In this document: positions 50,541-58,591 of the stretch, one piece after another
Layout: every line of letters begins with the position of its first letter
How positions within the stretch are numbered: position 1 is the first letter of the stretch
Source: CAVYXA01 sp963846775
Lineage (GTDB): Bacteria > Verrucomicrobiota > Verrucomicrobiia > Chthoniobacterales > UBA10450
DNA length: 64,000 nucleotides
Assembly (NCBI GenBank): GCA_963846775.1
Contig: CAWJXB010000004.1
Coordinates: 175,230 to 239,229, forward strand
Direction of reading: 5' to 3'
The notes under the pieces: model-generated
Databases searched by the model: none
What the model was told of the DNA's origin: nothing
What the model saw: the letters and a program-made list of their open reading frames with translations, nothing else
Position numbers and translations under genes: made by a program

Positions 50541-50645
50541 CCACGCGAAGGGTTTACAGATATGAAATGGCCGTCACTGGAATTAATCGAACGCGGGTGA
50601 GGCGGAGGTTCGAGCCCTGTAGGCTCCGAGGTTTTTGTATTACAA
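50541..50645 (+). repeat. three-copy ~105-bp repeat, copy 1 (no XRE gene)
   Basis: CCACGCGAAGGGTTTACAGA.. through GAGGCGGAGGTTCGAGCCCTG.. to GGTTTTTGTATTACAATAA. It matches 60964-61070 almost throughout and 57431-57515 over its first two thirds. GAGCC/GGCTC forms a hairpin followed by T5. At the other copies an XRE gene starts exactly at CCACGCG on the opposite strand; here unrelated sequence begins there. It lies 56 bp from the stop of the FG-GAP protein gene. Confidence 0.75.
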
Positions 50646-50700
50646 TAAGTGCCTGACTCGTAAATGCGTTAGGCCATGTTGGACCAGTGCAGGCAGCCAC

Positions 50701-52644
50701 TTATGGCAAACCGGTGCCGAGATACGACTTTACGAGCGATACATCTGCGACATTGATCGCGCCGTTGGCATTCATATCCGCGCGGAAGTTTGTCGCATCG
50801 AGCGGTTGCCCAATGTGTGCTTTGGCAAACGCCACGTCGCTCGCATTTACGGTTCCATTTCCATTCGCGTCCCCGGCAAGCACCGCCATTGGGATGAGTA
50901 AATTACCGATACTGTTTACACCCCAAAGCACCACATTAACAAGCTGCGCATTAGCGACATTGGTTAGCGGAATCGTCACCGTGTTTCCGCTGATCATTAC
51001 GTGTCCGTCATTGCCGACTCCGCCGCTTCCGATCGTGGCGGTGCCCTCGGCCACCACCGCTCCCGGCTGCCCGTACGTGGTGACATCCGTGGGCAAGATG
51101 ACGACGATTGTGTGATCGTTCGTTCCACCTGTTGTGCGACACTCGATGCCGGGGCTACCCATCAGCGGCAGATCGATATCGAAACTTCCCGCATCACCAT
51201 GCGAATGCCGCGAAACAACACGGGTCAAAGCGAGGGTGCAGTCTCGCAGCAAAATCGATACGTTATCGGAGTCGATGTTGCTGACGGCGAGGTCTTGCCG
51301 TCCGTCGCCATTGAAGTCCCCCACTGCAACTGAGTCCGGAGTATAACCGGCCGGATACTCTATCGGGGAACTGAAATGAGCGGCGCCATCATTCAGAAGA
51401 ATCGACACCTGGTATTGACCGGCGACGACGAGGTCTTGATTTCCGTCCCCATCGAAGTCACCTACCTGCAAGGAAAAAGCTGGCTGGGGAACCCAGACAA
51501 TTGTGGCAGGGCTGAAATTGCCAGTCCCATCGCCCAGGAGAATCGACACTGTAGAGGTATTGAAGGTCTCGTTCGTTACAGCGAGATCTTGATTTCCGTC
51601 GCCATTGAAATCCCCCACCGCGACCGAGTTCCGGTTCCCTCCGGTGCCAGTGGCGAAATTTCTAGGAGTCCCGAAATGTCCAAACCCATCACCTAACAGG
51701 ACCGAAACACTGTTCGAGTTTGTGTTCTGATTGGCCATTGTCACCGCGAGATCTTCGTGGCCGTCGGCATTGAAATCGCCGAGGGCAATTGACCACGGAT
51801 ATTCACCAACGCTGGATACAATGCGAGCACCAAAGTTTCCGGTGCCGTCCCCTAACAAGATAGAGACTGTCCCGCTAGGGGAAATGTTGTTCACGGCGAT
51901 ATCTTGGTATCCATCTTCATTGAAATCACCGACGACAACTGAGGTGGGAAAAGGCCCACCGTCGAAAATCGCGGGAGGGTCGAAGTTGCCCGTGCCATCG
52001 CCTAACAAGATCGAAATGCTGTTGGCGTAGGTATCGTAATTCGTTACAACGAGGTCTTGATTCCCGTCGCCATTGAAATCGCCTACTGCGATGGCATCGG
52101 GAAAACGGTCGCCAACCGGAAAATTCCTCGGAGAACTAAAATTGCCTGTGCCATCGCCAAGGAAGATCGATATGTCGGCCGAGTAAAAATTGAGTACGGC
52201 AAGATCTTGGCGGCCGTCACCATTAAAGTCGCCGATCGCCACTGCATAGGCTCCGTTGCCAGCGGCAAAATTGTGTGTTGGTGCAAAGCTCATCGGATTG
52301 CATGTTGGCGAGGTTGTTACCGTTAACGTAAAGGTCCGCGTCACGCTACCTCCATCATTATCGAACCCTCTAACCGTCACAGTGTAAGTCCCGGCCGGAT
52401 GCGCGTCTGTCACGCGCACCACGCCCGTCGCGGGATAGCCTTCGAGGCTTCCCTTGAAATTCGTGGATGTCGAAACATTGATCCTCGTTGTGTTCATCGG
52501 CGCGGCATCAGGGGTAACCACTGTGTCGGTGCTTAACGGGAGCGATGCGTCTGGATAATTTCCCAGGATCGGTGACAGCACTTTCGCACCGGCGATCGCA
52601 GACATGAAAATTGTAAAAATTGTCGATGTTAAGAGAAGTTTCAT
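50701..52644 (-). CDS. secreted FG-GAP/VCBS protein with dockerin-like tail
   Basis: 647 residues from the ATG at 52644 with a signal peptide (LLTSTIFTIFMSAIAGAK). An Ig-like segment is followed by seven FG-GAP units (AVGDFNGDGNQDLAVTN...VSILLGDGTGNF), which fold as a calcium-binding beta-propeller. The C-terminal 175 residues carry a beta-sandwich (SRHSHGDAGSFDIDLPLMGSPGIECRTTGG) and a dockerin-like pair of loops (AGDANGNGTVNASDVAFAKA; DMNANGAINVADVSLVKS). The same bipartite tail ends the Kelch protein (to 56583) and the propeller protein (61175). Likely displayed on the surface or secreted. Divergent from the Kelch gene. Confidence 0.8.
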   Translation of the reverse strand: MKLLLTSTIFTIFMSAIAGAKVLSPILGNYPDASLPLSTDTVVTPDAAPMNTTRINVSTSTNFKGSLEGYPATGVVRVTDAHPAGTYTVTVRGFDNDGGSVTRTFTLTVTTSPTCNPMSFAPTHNFAAGNGAYAVAIGDFNGDGRQDLAVLNFYSADISIFLGDGTGNFSSPRNFPVGDRFPDAIAVGDFNGDGNQDLVVTNYDTYANSISILLGDGTGNFDPPAIFDGGPFPTSVVVGDFNEDGYQDIAVNNISPSGTVSILLGDGTGNFGARIVSSVGEYPWSIALGDFNADGHEDLAVTMANQNTNSNSVSVLLGDGFGHFGTPRNFATGTGGNRNSVAVGDFNGDGNQDLAVTNETFNTSTVSILLGDGTGNFSPATIVWVPQPAFSLQVGDFDGDGNQDLVVAGQYQVSILLNDGAAHFSSPIEYPAGYTPDSVAVGDFNGDGRQDLAVSNIDSDNVSILLRDCTLALTRVVSRHSHGDAGSFDIDLPLMGSPGIECRTTGGTNDHTIVVILPTDVTTYGQPGAVVAEGTATIGSGGVGNDGHVMISGNTVTIPLTNVANAQLVNVVLWGVNSIGNLLIPMAVLAGDANGNGTVNASDVAFAKAHIGQPLDATNFRADMNANGAINVADVSLVKSYLGTGLP

Positions 52645-52857
52645 GATGCTCGTGACGCCGCTTGAAACAGCAGGCGGCACGCCGCTAGCCAAAAAGAATT
52701 TCTCGGCTTGCACTCGCGTCTTGGTAGCGGCGCTTGCATCGCGTGCGCTAGGTCTAGGATATCAATTTTTTGAAGGCGATGGTTGCGTTCAGCGATATGA
52801 TTTCTTTTCTCGATCGGTGGCGTTCAACCTGCTGGCTTTCGCGCCGGAGGTTTCGGG

Positions 52858-55800
52858 ATGGAAAAGTTTTCTCACAAGGGCGTGATCGTGGCGATTGCAT
52901 GCCTTGCCGTAGCTTTTTGCCTAGGCGGATCGATCTTCGGATTGATCGCCCCTGAACCGCACTCTTATGCAAAAGCTGCGCTGCCGCATGGCGCCCAGCA
53001 AGACAGAGTGCTGACATTCGCCGATCGCGTTGCGTATCAATACGCGATTGAGGAAGTCTATTGGCGTCACCGTATTTGGCCAGCGGAGCGTGCTGACACG
53101 AAGCCGTCGCTCGATGCGGTAATGCCGGCGGCGCAGATCGAGAACAAGGTGAAAGATTACCTGCGCGATTCTCAGCTGCTCGAAGAACAGTGGCAACGGG
53201 CGATTACTCCTAGCCAACTACAAGCTGAGATGGAGCGGATGGCCAATCACACGAAGCAACCAGAGGTGTTGCGCGAACTCTTCGCCGCGCTCGGGAATGA
53301 TCCATTTGTGGTCGCTGAGTGTCTGGCCAGGCCGGCGCTCTCAGAGCGTTTGGTAACAAACATTTATGCACACGACCAAAGAATTCACGGTGAACTGAAG
53401 CAACGGGCGGGAGCTGAGCTGCGGGCGCATCACACGATCAAGGAGGTGAAACAGCTCAGCGGAAAGTACAGCGAACTCGAATTGATTAAAAGCGAGAGTG
53501 CACAAGAAGAAGAGAACCGCGGCGCTGATCCGGGCTTAAAGTTGAATAGTCGCGAGTGGGACGAAGACCTGCAAAAACTTGCAGCTATATTTGCCAAGTC
53601 GAATCCGTTCGATGGCAGATTTGACGACGGCGACCCTGTAGTGGTAGGCGTGCCTGCCACGCCGAAGCTTGGCGAAGGCAGGTCGCCTGCAAAAGGCGCG
53701 CCGACGACGCAGATCAAGATTGGCATATTGAGTCCTATGCAGGAAGATGAAGGTCGTTACTATGCTACAGCAGTAGTTAAGAAAACGAAAGATCGCTTAA
53801 AGCTTGCCACGGTTGAATGGCGTAAAGAGCCGTTGGAGTCCTGGCGAGCCACAGTGGAAAACCCGCTGCCTGAGGCAATGGCGGCGACGAGGGCCAACTA
53901 TGCGCTTCCCAAAATAACGGATGGTGCGAGCGGTTGCACAGATGACTCTTGGAGAGCAACTAACAACCCACCTTCTAGCCGACTTGGTCACACGGCATTA
54001 TGGACTGGCACTGAAACGATCGTCTGGGGCGGATATGACATCTTCTCTAGCATCTTTGCGAACACCGGCGGGAGATACAGTCCCAGCACCGACACTTGGA
54101 CGGCCATTAGCACGACCAACGCACCCGCTGCCAGGGAATATCACACGGCAATTTGGACTGGCAGTGAAATGATCATCTGGGGTGGACGTAACGGCTTTAT
54201 CAATTCCTCTTTGAGTACAGGTGGCAGATATGATCCCGGTACCGATAGCTGGATCGCCACGAGCACCACGAACGCGCCCACCGCCCGATACATTCACACA
54301 GCAGTCTGGACGGGGAGCGAAATGATCGTCTGGGGTGGTCATGGTAATTCTGCCCTGTTCAACACGGGAGGCAGATACAATCCGGGCACCGATAGTTGGA
54401 CAGCCACAAGCACGACGAACGCACCTTCTGCCCGACAGCAGCAAACTGCAGTCTGGACGGATAGTGAAATGATCGTATGGGGTGGCATTAATGGCAGTGG
54501 CAACCTGTTTGACACGGGCGGCAGCTACAATCCAAGCACCGACAGTTGGACAGCCACCAATGCTGTCAACGCGCCTTCCGGCCGATACGGTCACACGGCA
54601 GTGTGGCTTGGCAGTGAAATGATCATCTGGGGCGGGTTTGATGGCAGTTTTTCTGAAACCGGTGGAAGATACAATCCGAGGACAGATAGTTGGACGGCGA
54701 CTAGCATCACCAACGCGCCTTCTGGCCGATATGGCCACACCGCAGTGTGGACCGGTAGTGAAATAATCGTTTGGGGCGGCGAGTTCTTCGATAGTGGCTA
54801 TCACTATTTGAATACCGGTGGGAGATACAATCCAGGGATGGACAGTTGGACGGCTACCAGCACCACCGACACGCCCACCGCCCGATTTGCTCACACGGCA
54901 GTGTGGACTGGCAGTGAAATGATCGTGTGGGGGGGAACTGATGGTTCGAATTCTCTGAATACCGGAGGCAGATACAATCCCGACACGGATAGTTGGAATG
55001 CCACCGCTGTCGCACCGGCCCCACGAAACTCTCACACCGCCGTCTGGACTGGCAGTGAAATGATCGTCTGGGGTGGCACCGATAGCCACGGCAACCTTTT
55101 GAACACGGGCGGCAAATACAATCCCACCACAGATAGCTGGACGGCCATTAGCACAACCAATACTCCTTTTGGCCGATATAATCACACCGCCGTCTGGACT
55201 GGTAGTGAAATGATCGTCTGGGGTGGACAGGCTGGGAGCGGCAGCTTCAGCACCGGGGGGAGATACAATCCCACCATCGATAGCTGGGCCGCTACCAGCA
55301 CCACCAACGCGCCCTCTGGCCGACACGCTCACACGGCAGTGTGGACTGGCGGTGAAATGATCGTCTGGGGTGGCTATTTTTATGATGGTAGCTACCACTA
55401 CTTGAACACCGGCGGGAAATACAATCCTAGCACTGATATGTGGGCAAACACCACTATGACCAACGTGCCTTCTGGCCGAGAACTTCACACGGCCGTCTGG
55501 ACTGGCAGTGAAATGATCGTTTGGGGTGGCTACAACGGCAGCTATTTGAATACTGGCGGGAGATACAAAGCCGGTACGAACACTTGGACAGGCACCAGCA
55601 CGACTAACGCGCCAGCTGGCCGACAATTTGCCACATCAGTCTGGACCGGTAATGAAATGATTATCTGGGGCGGGTATTTTTATGATGGCAGCGACCATTA
55701 CTTAAACACCGGCGGAAGATACAATCGCGATACGGACAGTTGGATAGCTACCAGCACGACGAACACTCCCTCCGGCCGATACCTGCAAACGTCCGTTTTG

Positions 55801-56583
55801 ACGGGCAGTGAAATGATCGTCTGGGGCGGGTACAACGGCAGCAACCGGGAGAACACCGGCGGGAGATACAATTTTGGTGTGGATAGCTGGACAGCCACTA
55901 GCACGACTAACGCGCCTTCTGGCCGATATGGCCACACGGCAGTATGGACGGGCAGTGAAATGATCGTCTGGGGCGGCACTGATACCAGTGGCGATTCGAA
56001 TGCAGGCGGGAGATATTGCGCGCAGTCGCAAGCGCTGATCGTACAAAGCGCCGTCTCGCGGAAAATTCATGATGTCACTGGCGTGTTCGACATTCCTTTG
56101 CCGCTAACTGGTACCACAGGAGTCGAGTGCCGCACCACCGGAGACACTAACGATTATACGATCGTTGTTACGTTTGCTGATAACGTGACAGTGACCGGCA
56201 ACCCGCAGGCTCAACTGACGATGGGAACCGGTTGCGTCGGAAGCGCAGGCACATGCACCGGTAATGTAAGCGTCAGTGGCAACATCGTGACGGTCTCGCT
56301 GACCAATATGGCCAACGCACAAACGATCAATATTCGCCTCAACGGCGTAAGCAGCGCAGCGAATGTACCGGCCACGGACTTCGACATCCCGATGAGCATT
56401 TTGATCGGTGACACCAACGGCAACCGCACAGTGAACGCGGCCGATGTTGCGCAGACAAACGGTCACGTGGGTCAAGATGTCGATGGGACGAACTTCCGTT
56501 CCGACGTAACTGCGAACGGCAGCATCAACGCAGGCGATACCGCCATCGTGAAGCAAACCTCAGGAACCTCGTTGCCGCCATGA
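52858..56583 (+). CDS. giant Kelch-repeat protein with dockerin-like tail
   Basis: 1241 residues with GGAGG upstream of the ATG. An N-terminal membrane helix or signal anchor (GVIVAIACLAVAFCLGGSIFGLIAP) precedes about 320 residues of helical sequence. Fourteen Kelch-like units of about 49 residues follow (HTAVWTGSEMIVWGG...LNTGGRYNP.TDSW.ATSTTNAPSGR), enough for two or more propellers. The C-terminus has the shared beta-sandwich (SRKIHDVTGVFDIPLPLTGTTGVECRTTGD) and dockerin-like loops (GDTNGNRTVNAADVAQ; DVTANGSINAGDTAIVKQ). An apparent hairpin repeat is inserted in frame near 53649-53690. It overlaps the following TPR gene by 4 bp (ATGA). Role unknown, probably in the envelope. Confidence 0.82.
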   Translation: MEKFSHKGVIVAIACLAVAFCLGGSIFGLIAPEPHSYAKAALPHGAQQDRVLTFADRVAYQYAIEEVYWRHRIWPAERADTKPSLDAVMPAAQIENKVKDYLRDSQLLEEQWQRAITPSQLQAEMERMANHTKQPEVLRELFAALGNDPFVVAECLARPALSERLVTNIYAHDQRIHGELKQRAGAELRAHHTIKEVKQLSGKYSELELIKSESAQEEENRGADPGLKLNSREWDEDLQKLAAIFAKSNPFDGRFDDGDPVVVGVPATPKLGEGRSPAKGAPTTQIKIGILSPMQEDEGRYYATAVVKKTKDRLKLATVEWRKEPLESWRATVENPLPEAMAATRANYALPKITDGASGCTDDSWRATNNPPSSRLGHTALWTGTETIVWGGYDIFSSIFANTGGRYSPSTDTWTAISTTNAPAAREYHTAIWTGSEMIIWGGRNGFINSSLSTGGRYDPGTDSWIATSTTNAPTARYIHTAVWTGSEMIVWGGHGNSALFNTGGRYNPGTDSWTATSTTNAPSARQQQTAVWTDSEMIVWGGINGSGNLFDTGGSYNPSTDSWTATNAVNAPSGRYGHTAVWLGSEMIIWGGFDGSFSETGGRYNPRTDSWTATSITNAPSGRYGHTAVWTGSEIIVWGGEFFDSGYHYLNTGGRYNPGMDSWTATSTTDTPTARFAHTAVWTGSEMIVWGGTDGSNSLNTGGRYNPDTDSWNATAVAPAPRNSHTAVWTGSEMIVWGGTDSHGNLLNTGGKYNPTTDSWTAISTTNTPFGRYNHTAVWTGSEMIVWGGQAGSGSFSTGGRYNPTIDSWAATSTTNAPSGRHAHTAVWTGGEMIVWGGYFYDGSYHYLNTGGKYNPSTDMWANTTMTNVPSGRELHTAVWTGSEMIVWGGYNGSYLNTGGRYKAGTNTWTGTSTTNAPAGRQFATSVWTGNEMIIWGGYFYDGSDHYLNTGGRYNRDTDSWIATSTTNTPSGRYLQTSVLTGSEMIVWGGYNGSNRENTGGRYNFGVDSWTATSTTNAPSGRYGHTAVWTGSEMIVWGGTDTSGDSNAGGRYCAQSQALIVQSAVSRKIHDVTGVFDIPLPLTGTTGVECRTTGDTNDYTIVVTFADNVTVTGNPQAQLTMGTGCVGSAGTCTGNVSVSGNIVTVSLTNMANAQTINIRLNGVSSAANVPATDFDIPMSILIGDTNGNRTVNAADVAQTNGHVGQDVDGTNFRSDVTANGSINAGDTAIVKQTSGTSLPP
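53649..53690 (+). repeat. in-frame hairpin repeat in the Kelch gene
   Basis: CCTGCC (53653-53658) and GGCAGG (53677-53682) bracket ACGCCGAAGCTTGGCGAA, a REP-like hairpin. It encodes GVPATPKLGEGRSPAKGAP, a Pro/Gly-rich stretch unlike its surroundings. Confidence 0.5.
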
Positions 56584-57050
56584 GCACCGACCGCGACCCG
56601 CACTTGATTGACGCGCTTCGTGAACTCAACGCGCAACTTCGACAGTTGCGCCGCGCCACCAATATCGCGCTTGTCGTCTGCGTCGTGTTAGTGATTGGCT
56701 TCGCTCTCTATTTGCCCATTCGCTACCGTTCGCTCACCACCTCCCGTTCACGCCAGCTCACGCAACAAACGCCGGCAGACTCATACGCTACCGTTCGCTC
56801 GGCTATGGATTGTTTGGACTACGACAAAGCCACGCAGATACTGCAACGAATCGTCCTGCAATACCCAAATGACTACTATGGCTTCGTATATCTTGGCAAT
56901 GTTGCCCTTGCGACCGGGAGGCTCAAGGAGGCCGAGAGTCATTATTCCCGCGCCTACGCGGTGTTTCCGAGTGAGGATAATGAGAGGGCACTCCGTGCAG
57001 TCCGAAAGCGCATCCAGACGGAGGCAACTTCCCCCTCGCCGCCACAATGA
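56580..57050 (+). CDS. membrane-anchored TPR protein
   Basis: 156 residues. The N-terminal cytosolic segment (LIDALRELNAQLRQLRRAT) is followed by one helix (NIALVVCVVLVIGFALYLPI). Two tetratricopeptide repeats face outward (MDCLDYDKATQILQRIVLQYPNDYYGFVYLGNVALATGRLKEAESHYSRAYAVFP). Its start overlaps the stop of the Kelch gene (ATGA), so the two are made together and may interact. No further family assignment. Confidence 0.7.
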   Translation: MSTDRDPHLIDALRELNAQLRQLRRATNIALVVCVVLVIGFALYLPIRYRSLTTSRSRQLTQQTPADSYATVRSAMDCLDYDKATQILQRIVLQYPNDYYGFVYLGNVALATGRLKEAESHYSRAYAVFPSEDNERALRAVRKRIQTEATSPSPPQ

Positions 57051-57114
57051 GGTCTAGCATTGGCTTGATTTAGGGGCCGCGGGAAGCTGAAGCGGATGCT
57101 CTGTGAGGCGGGTG

Positions 57115-57150
57115 TCAAAAAGTATTCAAATGAAGGGCTCGAACCCTGCA
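57115..57150 (-). repeat. 3'-tail repeat of the XRE cassette
   Basis: GTGTCAAAAAG.ATTCAAATGAAGGGCTCGAACCC (plus strand). Related copies are at 60176-60210 and 60256-60290. Here it covers the last codons and stop of the XRE gene. Confidence 0.6.
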
Positions 57151-57428
57151 ATTAGGACACGGCCACCTTTCAAGAATCTCTCGACCCCAGCCATTTTGCT
57201 GATCCGAGGCTGGGTGTGCCCTTTTTCCCAATTGAGGAGGCTCATTTGATTGCAGCCGATGATCCTGGCGACGTCAATCTGTCGGAGTCCCAAATCGAGC
57301 CGTCTTTTGCGAATGGCTTGGCCGATTGTTCTTGGCTTGGCGGGATAGCCTTTTACCTTCGTAAAGTATGGACCAATGGGACAACGAACCCCACGGAGTG
57401 TTGCTCGACAAAATGGCAACGCATCCAT
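57126..57428 (-). CDS. XRE-family helix-turn-helix protein 1
   Basis: 100 residues from the ATG at 57428 (a GTG two codons upstream is also possible). The N-terminal segment MDALPFCRATLRGVRCPIGPYFTKVKGYPAKP leads to a Cro/CI-type domain: TIGQAIRKRRLDLGLRQIDVARIIGCNQMSLLNWEKGHTQP. It is a close paralog of the protein at 60686-60961; the two share most of their first 60 residues. It is a DNA-binding protein with no effector domain. The start lies at the edge of the three-copy repeat. It ends GFEPFI in a second repeated motif (57115-57150). Confidence 0.8.
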   Translation of the reverse strand: MDALPFCRATLRGVRCPIGPYFTKVKGYPAKPRTIGQAIRKRRLDLGLRQIDVARIIGCNQMSLLNWEKGHTQPRISKMAGVERFLKGGRVLIAGFEPFI

Positions 57429-57430
57429 GT

Positions 57431-57515
57431 CCACGCGAAGGGTTTACAGATATGAAGTGGCTGTCGCTGGAAAGTCGAACGCGGGGTGAGGCGGAGGTTC
57501 GAGATTCACCTGCTC
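57431..57515 (+). repeat. three-copy repeat, copy 2
   Basis: CCACGCGAAGGGTTTACAGA..GAAGTGG..GTCGCTGGAA..TCGAACGCGGGGTGAGGCGGAGGTTCGAG, after which it departs from copies 1 and 3 (GATTCACCTGCTCCCG). It separates the XRE gene from the 3' end of the deacetylase gene. Confidence 0.75.
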
Positions 57516-57529
57516 CCGTCGTTAAGGAT

Positions 57530-58318
57530 TTAAGGCGTTGTGGGTTTCCCCGTCGAGGCCGAAGCCGGTGGCGGCGTAGCAGGTTTGGCCATCGCCAGCA
57601 GTTCGGATACGGTGACGAACTTAAATCCTTTGGCCAAAAGGCCATCAAAGACCGCCGGCATTGCATCAATCGTTTGCGCATGAATGTCGTGCGATAGGAT
57701 GATGGAGCCCGGCCTTGCCTTGCTAATTATTCGTTGAGCAACTACGGCGGGGCCTGGCTCTTTCCAGTCGAGTGGATCTACATCCCAGAGGATCACATTA
57801 TAGCCAAAGTTCTCGTGCACCCATTCGCGCTGTTTGGAGGTAAGCGATCCGTAAGGTGGGCGCATAATTTTCGGTCGAAATCCAACCGTTTGGCGGATCA
57901 AGTCGTCAGTCCTTTGCAGCTCGATGCGAACTTTTTCTTGAGATGATTTCGCTAAATTCGGATGCGACCATGTGTGATTGCCGATCTCATGTCCTTCGGC
58001 AACCTCGCGCTTCAAAATTTCCGGGTGTCGTTGCACGTTGTCTCCGAGAACGAAGAAGGTGAGCTTGATTTTTTTCTGCGCTGCCAGATCGAGCAGTTTT
58101 GGCGTGAGCGTTTGATGAGGACCATCATCGAATGTCATCGCGATATAAGGACCGTCGACATGAACAAAGCTGTAAGTGACTTTGGCCGCAGCTGGAGTTG
58201 CTGGAGTGGCAATCGGTCCAGGGCTCAGCGAGGAGTCACCCGGCGGTCGCAAACCTGTGTCCTGCCCGGCGACAACGCCCGCCAACAGGAAAAGACCAAG
58301 AGCCAGGCGGGATGTCAT
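57530..58318 (-). CDS. secreted polysaccharide deacetylase (NodB domain, CE4)
   Basis: 262 residues from the ATG at 58318 (MTSRLALGLFLLAGVVAGQ, signal peptide). NodB homology domain: motif 1 MTFDDGPH (catalytic and metal Asp), motif 2 HEIGNHTWSHPNL (metal His pair), motif 3 RPPYGS, motif 4 ILWDVDPLDWK, motif 5 ILSHDIHAQT. It should remove N-acetyl groups from peptidoglycan or another surface glycan. The frame is open upstream to 58573 because a truncated DoxX gene is joined without a stop; that part is not deacetylase. Confidence 0.88.
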   Translation of the reverse strand: MTSRLALGLFLLAGVVAGQDTGLRPPGDSSLSPGPIATPATPAAAKVTYSFVHVDGPYIAMTFDDGPHQTLTPKLLDLAAQKKIKLTFFVLGDNVQRHPEILKREVAEGHEIGNHTWSHPNLAKSSQEKVRIELQRTDDLIRQTVGFRPKIMRPPYGSLTSKQREWVHENFGYNVILWDVDPLDWKEPGPAVVAQRIISKARPGSIILSHDIHAQTIDAMPAVFDGLLAKGFKFVTVSELLAMAKPATPPPASASTGKPTTP

Positions 58319-58402
58319 AAAAGCACAGGGACTGTACCAGTTATCGCGCCGATATCGAATCGCTCGATGCCGTGGCGAGCTTCGCGTCCAACGACCAGGT
58401 TC

Positions 58403-58573
58403 TTCCGGCGCCGGAAGGCCGATCTTGGCAAAGCGGCCGGCGCCGAGGTCGGCCGGATAAAGAAATTTCTGGATACCTTCCGCCAGGAATACGCCGCCCA
58501 CGATGATTCGAATCAGAATCGTGGCCGATGGCGCGCGGGTGGTAGCCAATCGACTAAAAATGCCGGTTTTCAT
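58403..58573 (-). pseudogene. truncated DoxX family gene
   Basis: MKTGIFSRLATTRAPSATIL followed by IRIIVGGVFLAEGIQKFLYPADLGAGRFAKIGLPAPE. This is the first of four helices of DoxX-type membrane proteins with the GIQKFLYP and GRFAKIGIPAP signatures. After PAPE the homology ends and the frame runs on into the deacetylase. The remaining three helices are missing, so it is a deletion remnant. It lies 18 bp after the multicopper oxidase gene, its likely original partner. Confidence 0.75.
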
Positions 58574-58591
58574 TCTAATTGCATATTCGCT

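Noticed and set aside
50600..50635. tRNA-like structure in the three-copy repeat
   Set aside because: GGAGGTTCGAGCCC looks like a T-arm, but its stem does not pair (GGAGG with CCTGT), and no acceptor, D-arm or anticodon arm could be found.
53998..55626. Open frame of 542 codons antisense to the Kelch repeats
   Set aside because: It repeats with the same period as the Kelch units and has no domain, so it mirrors the repeat codon pattern.
53979..56010. CRISPR array suspected from the regular ~147-bp period
   Set aside because: The period is the Kelch unit of an open coding frame, and there are no unique spacers.
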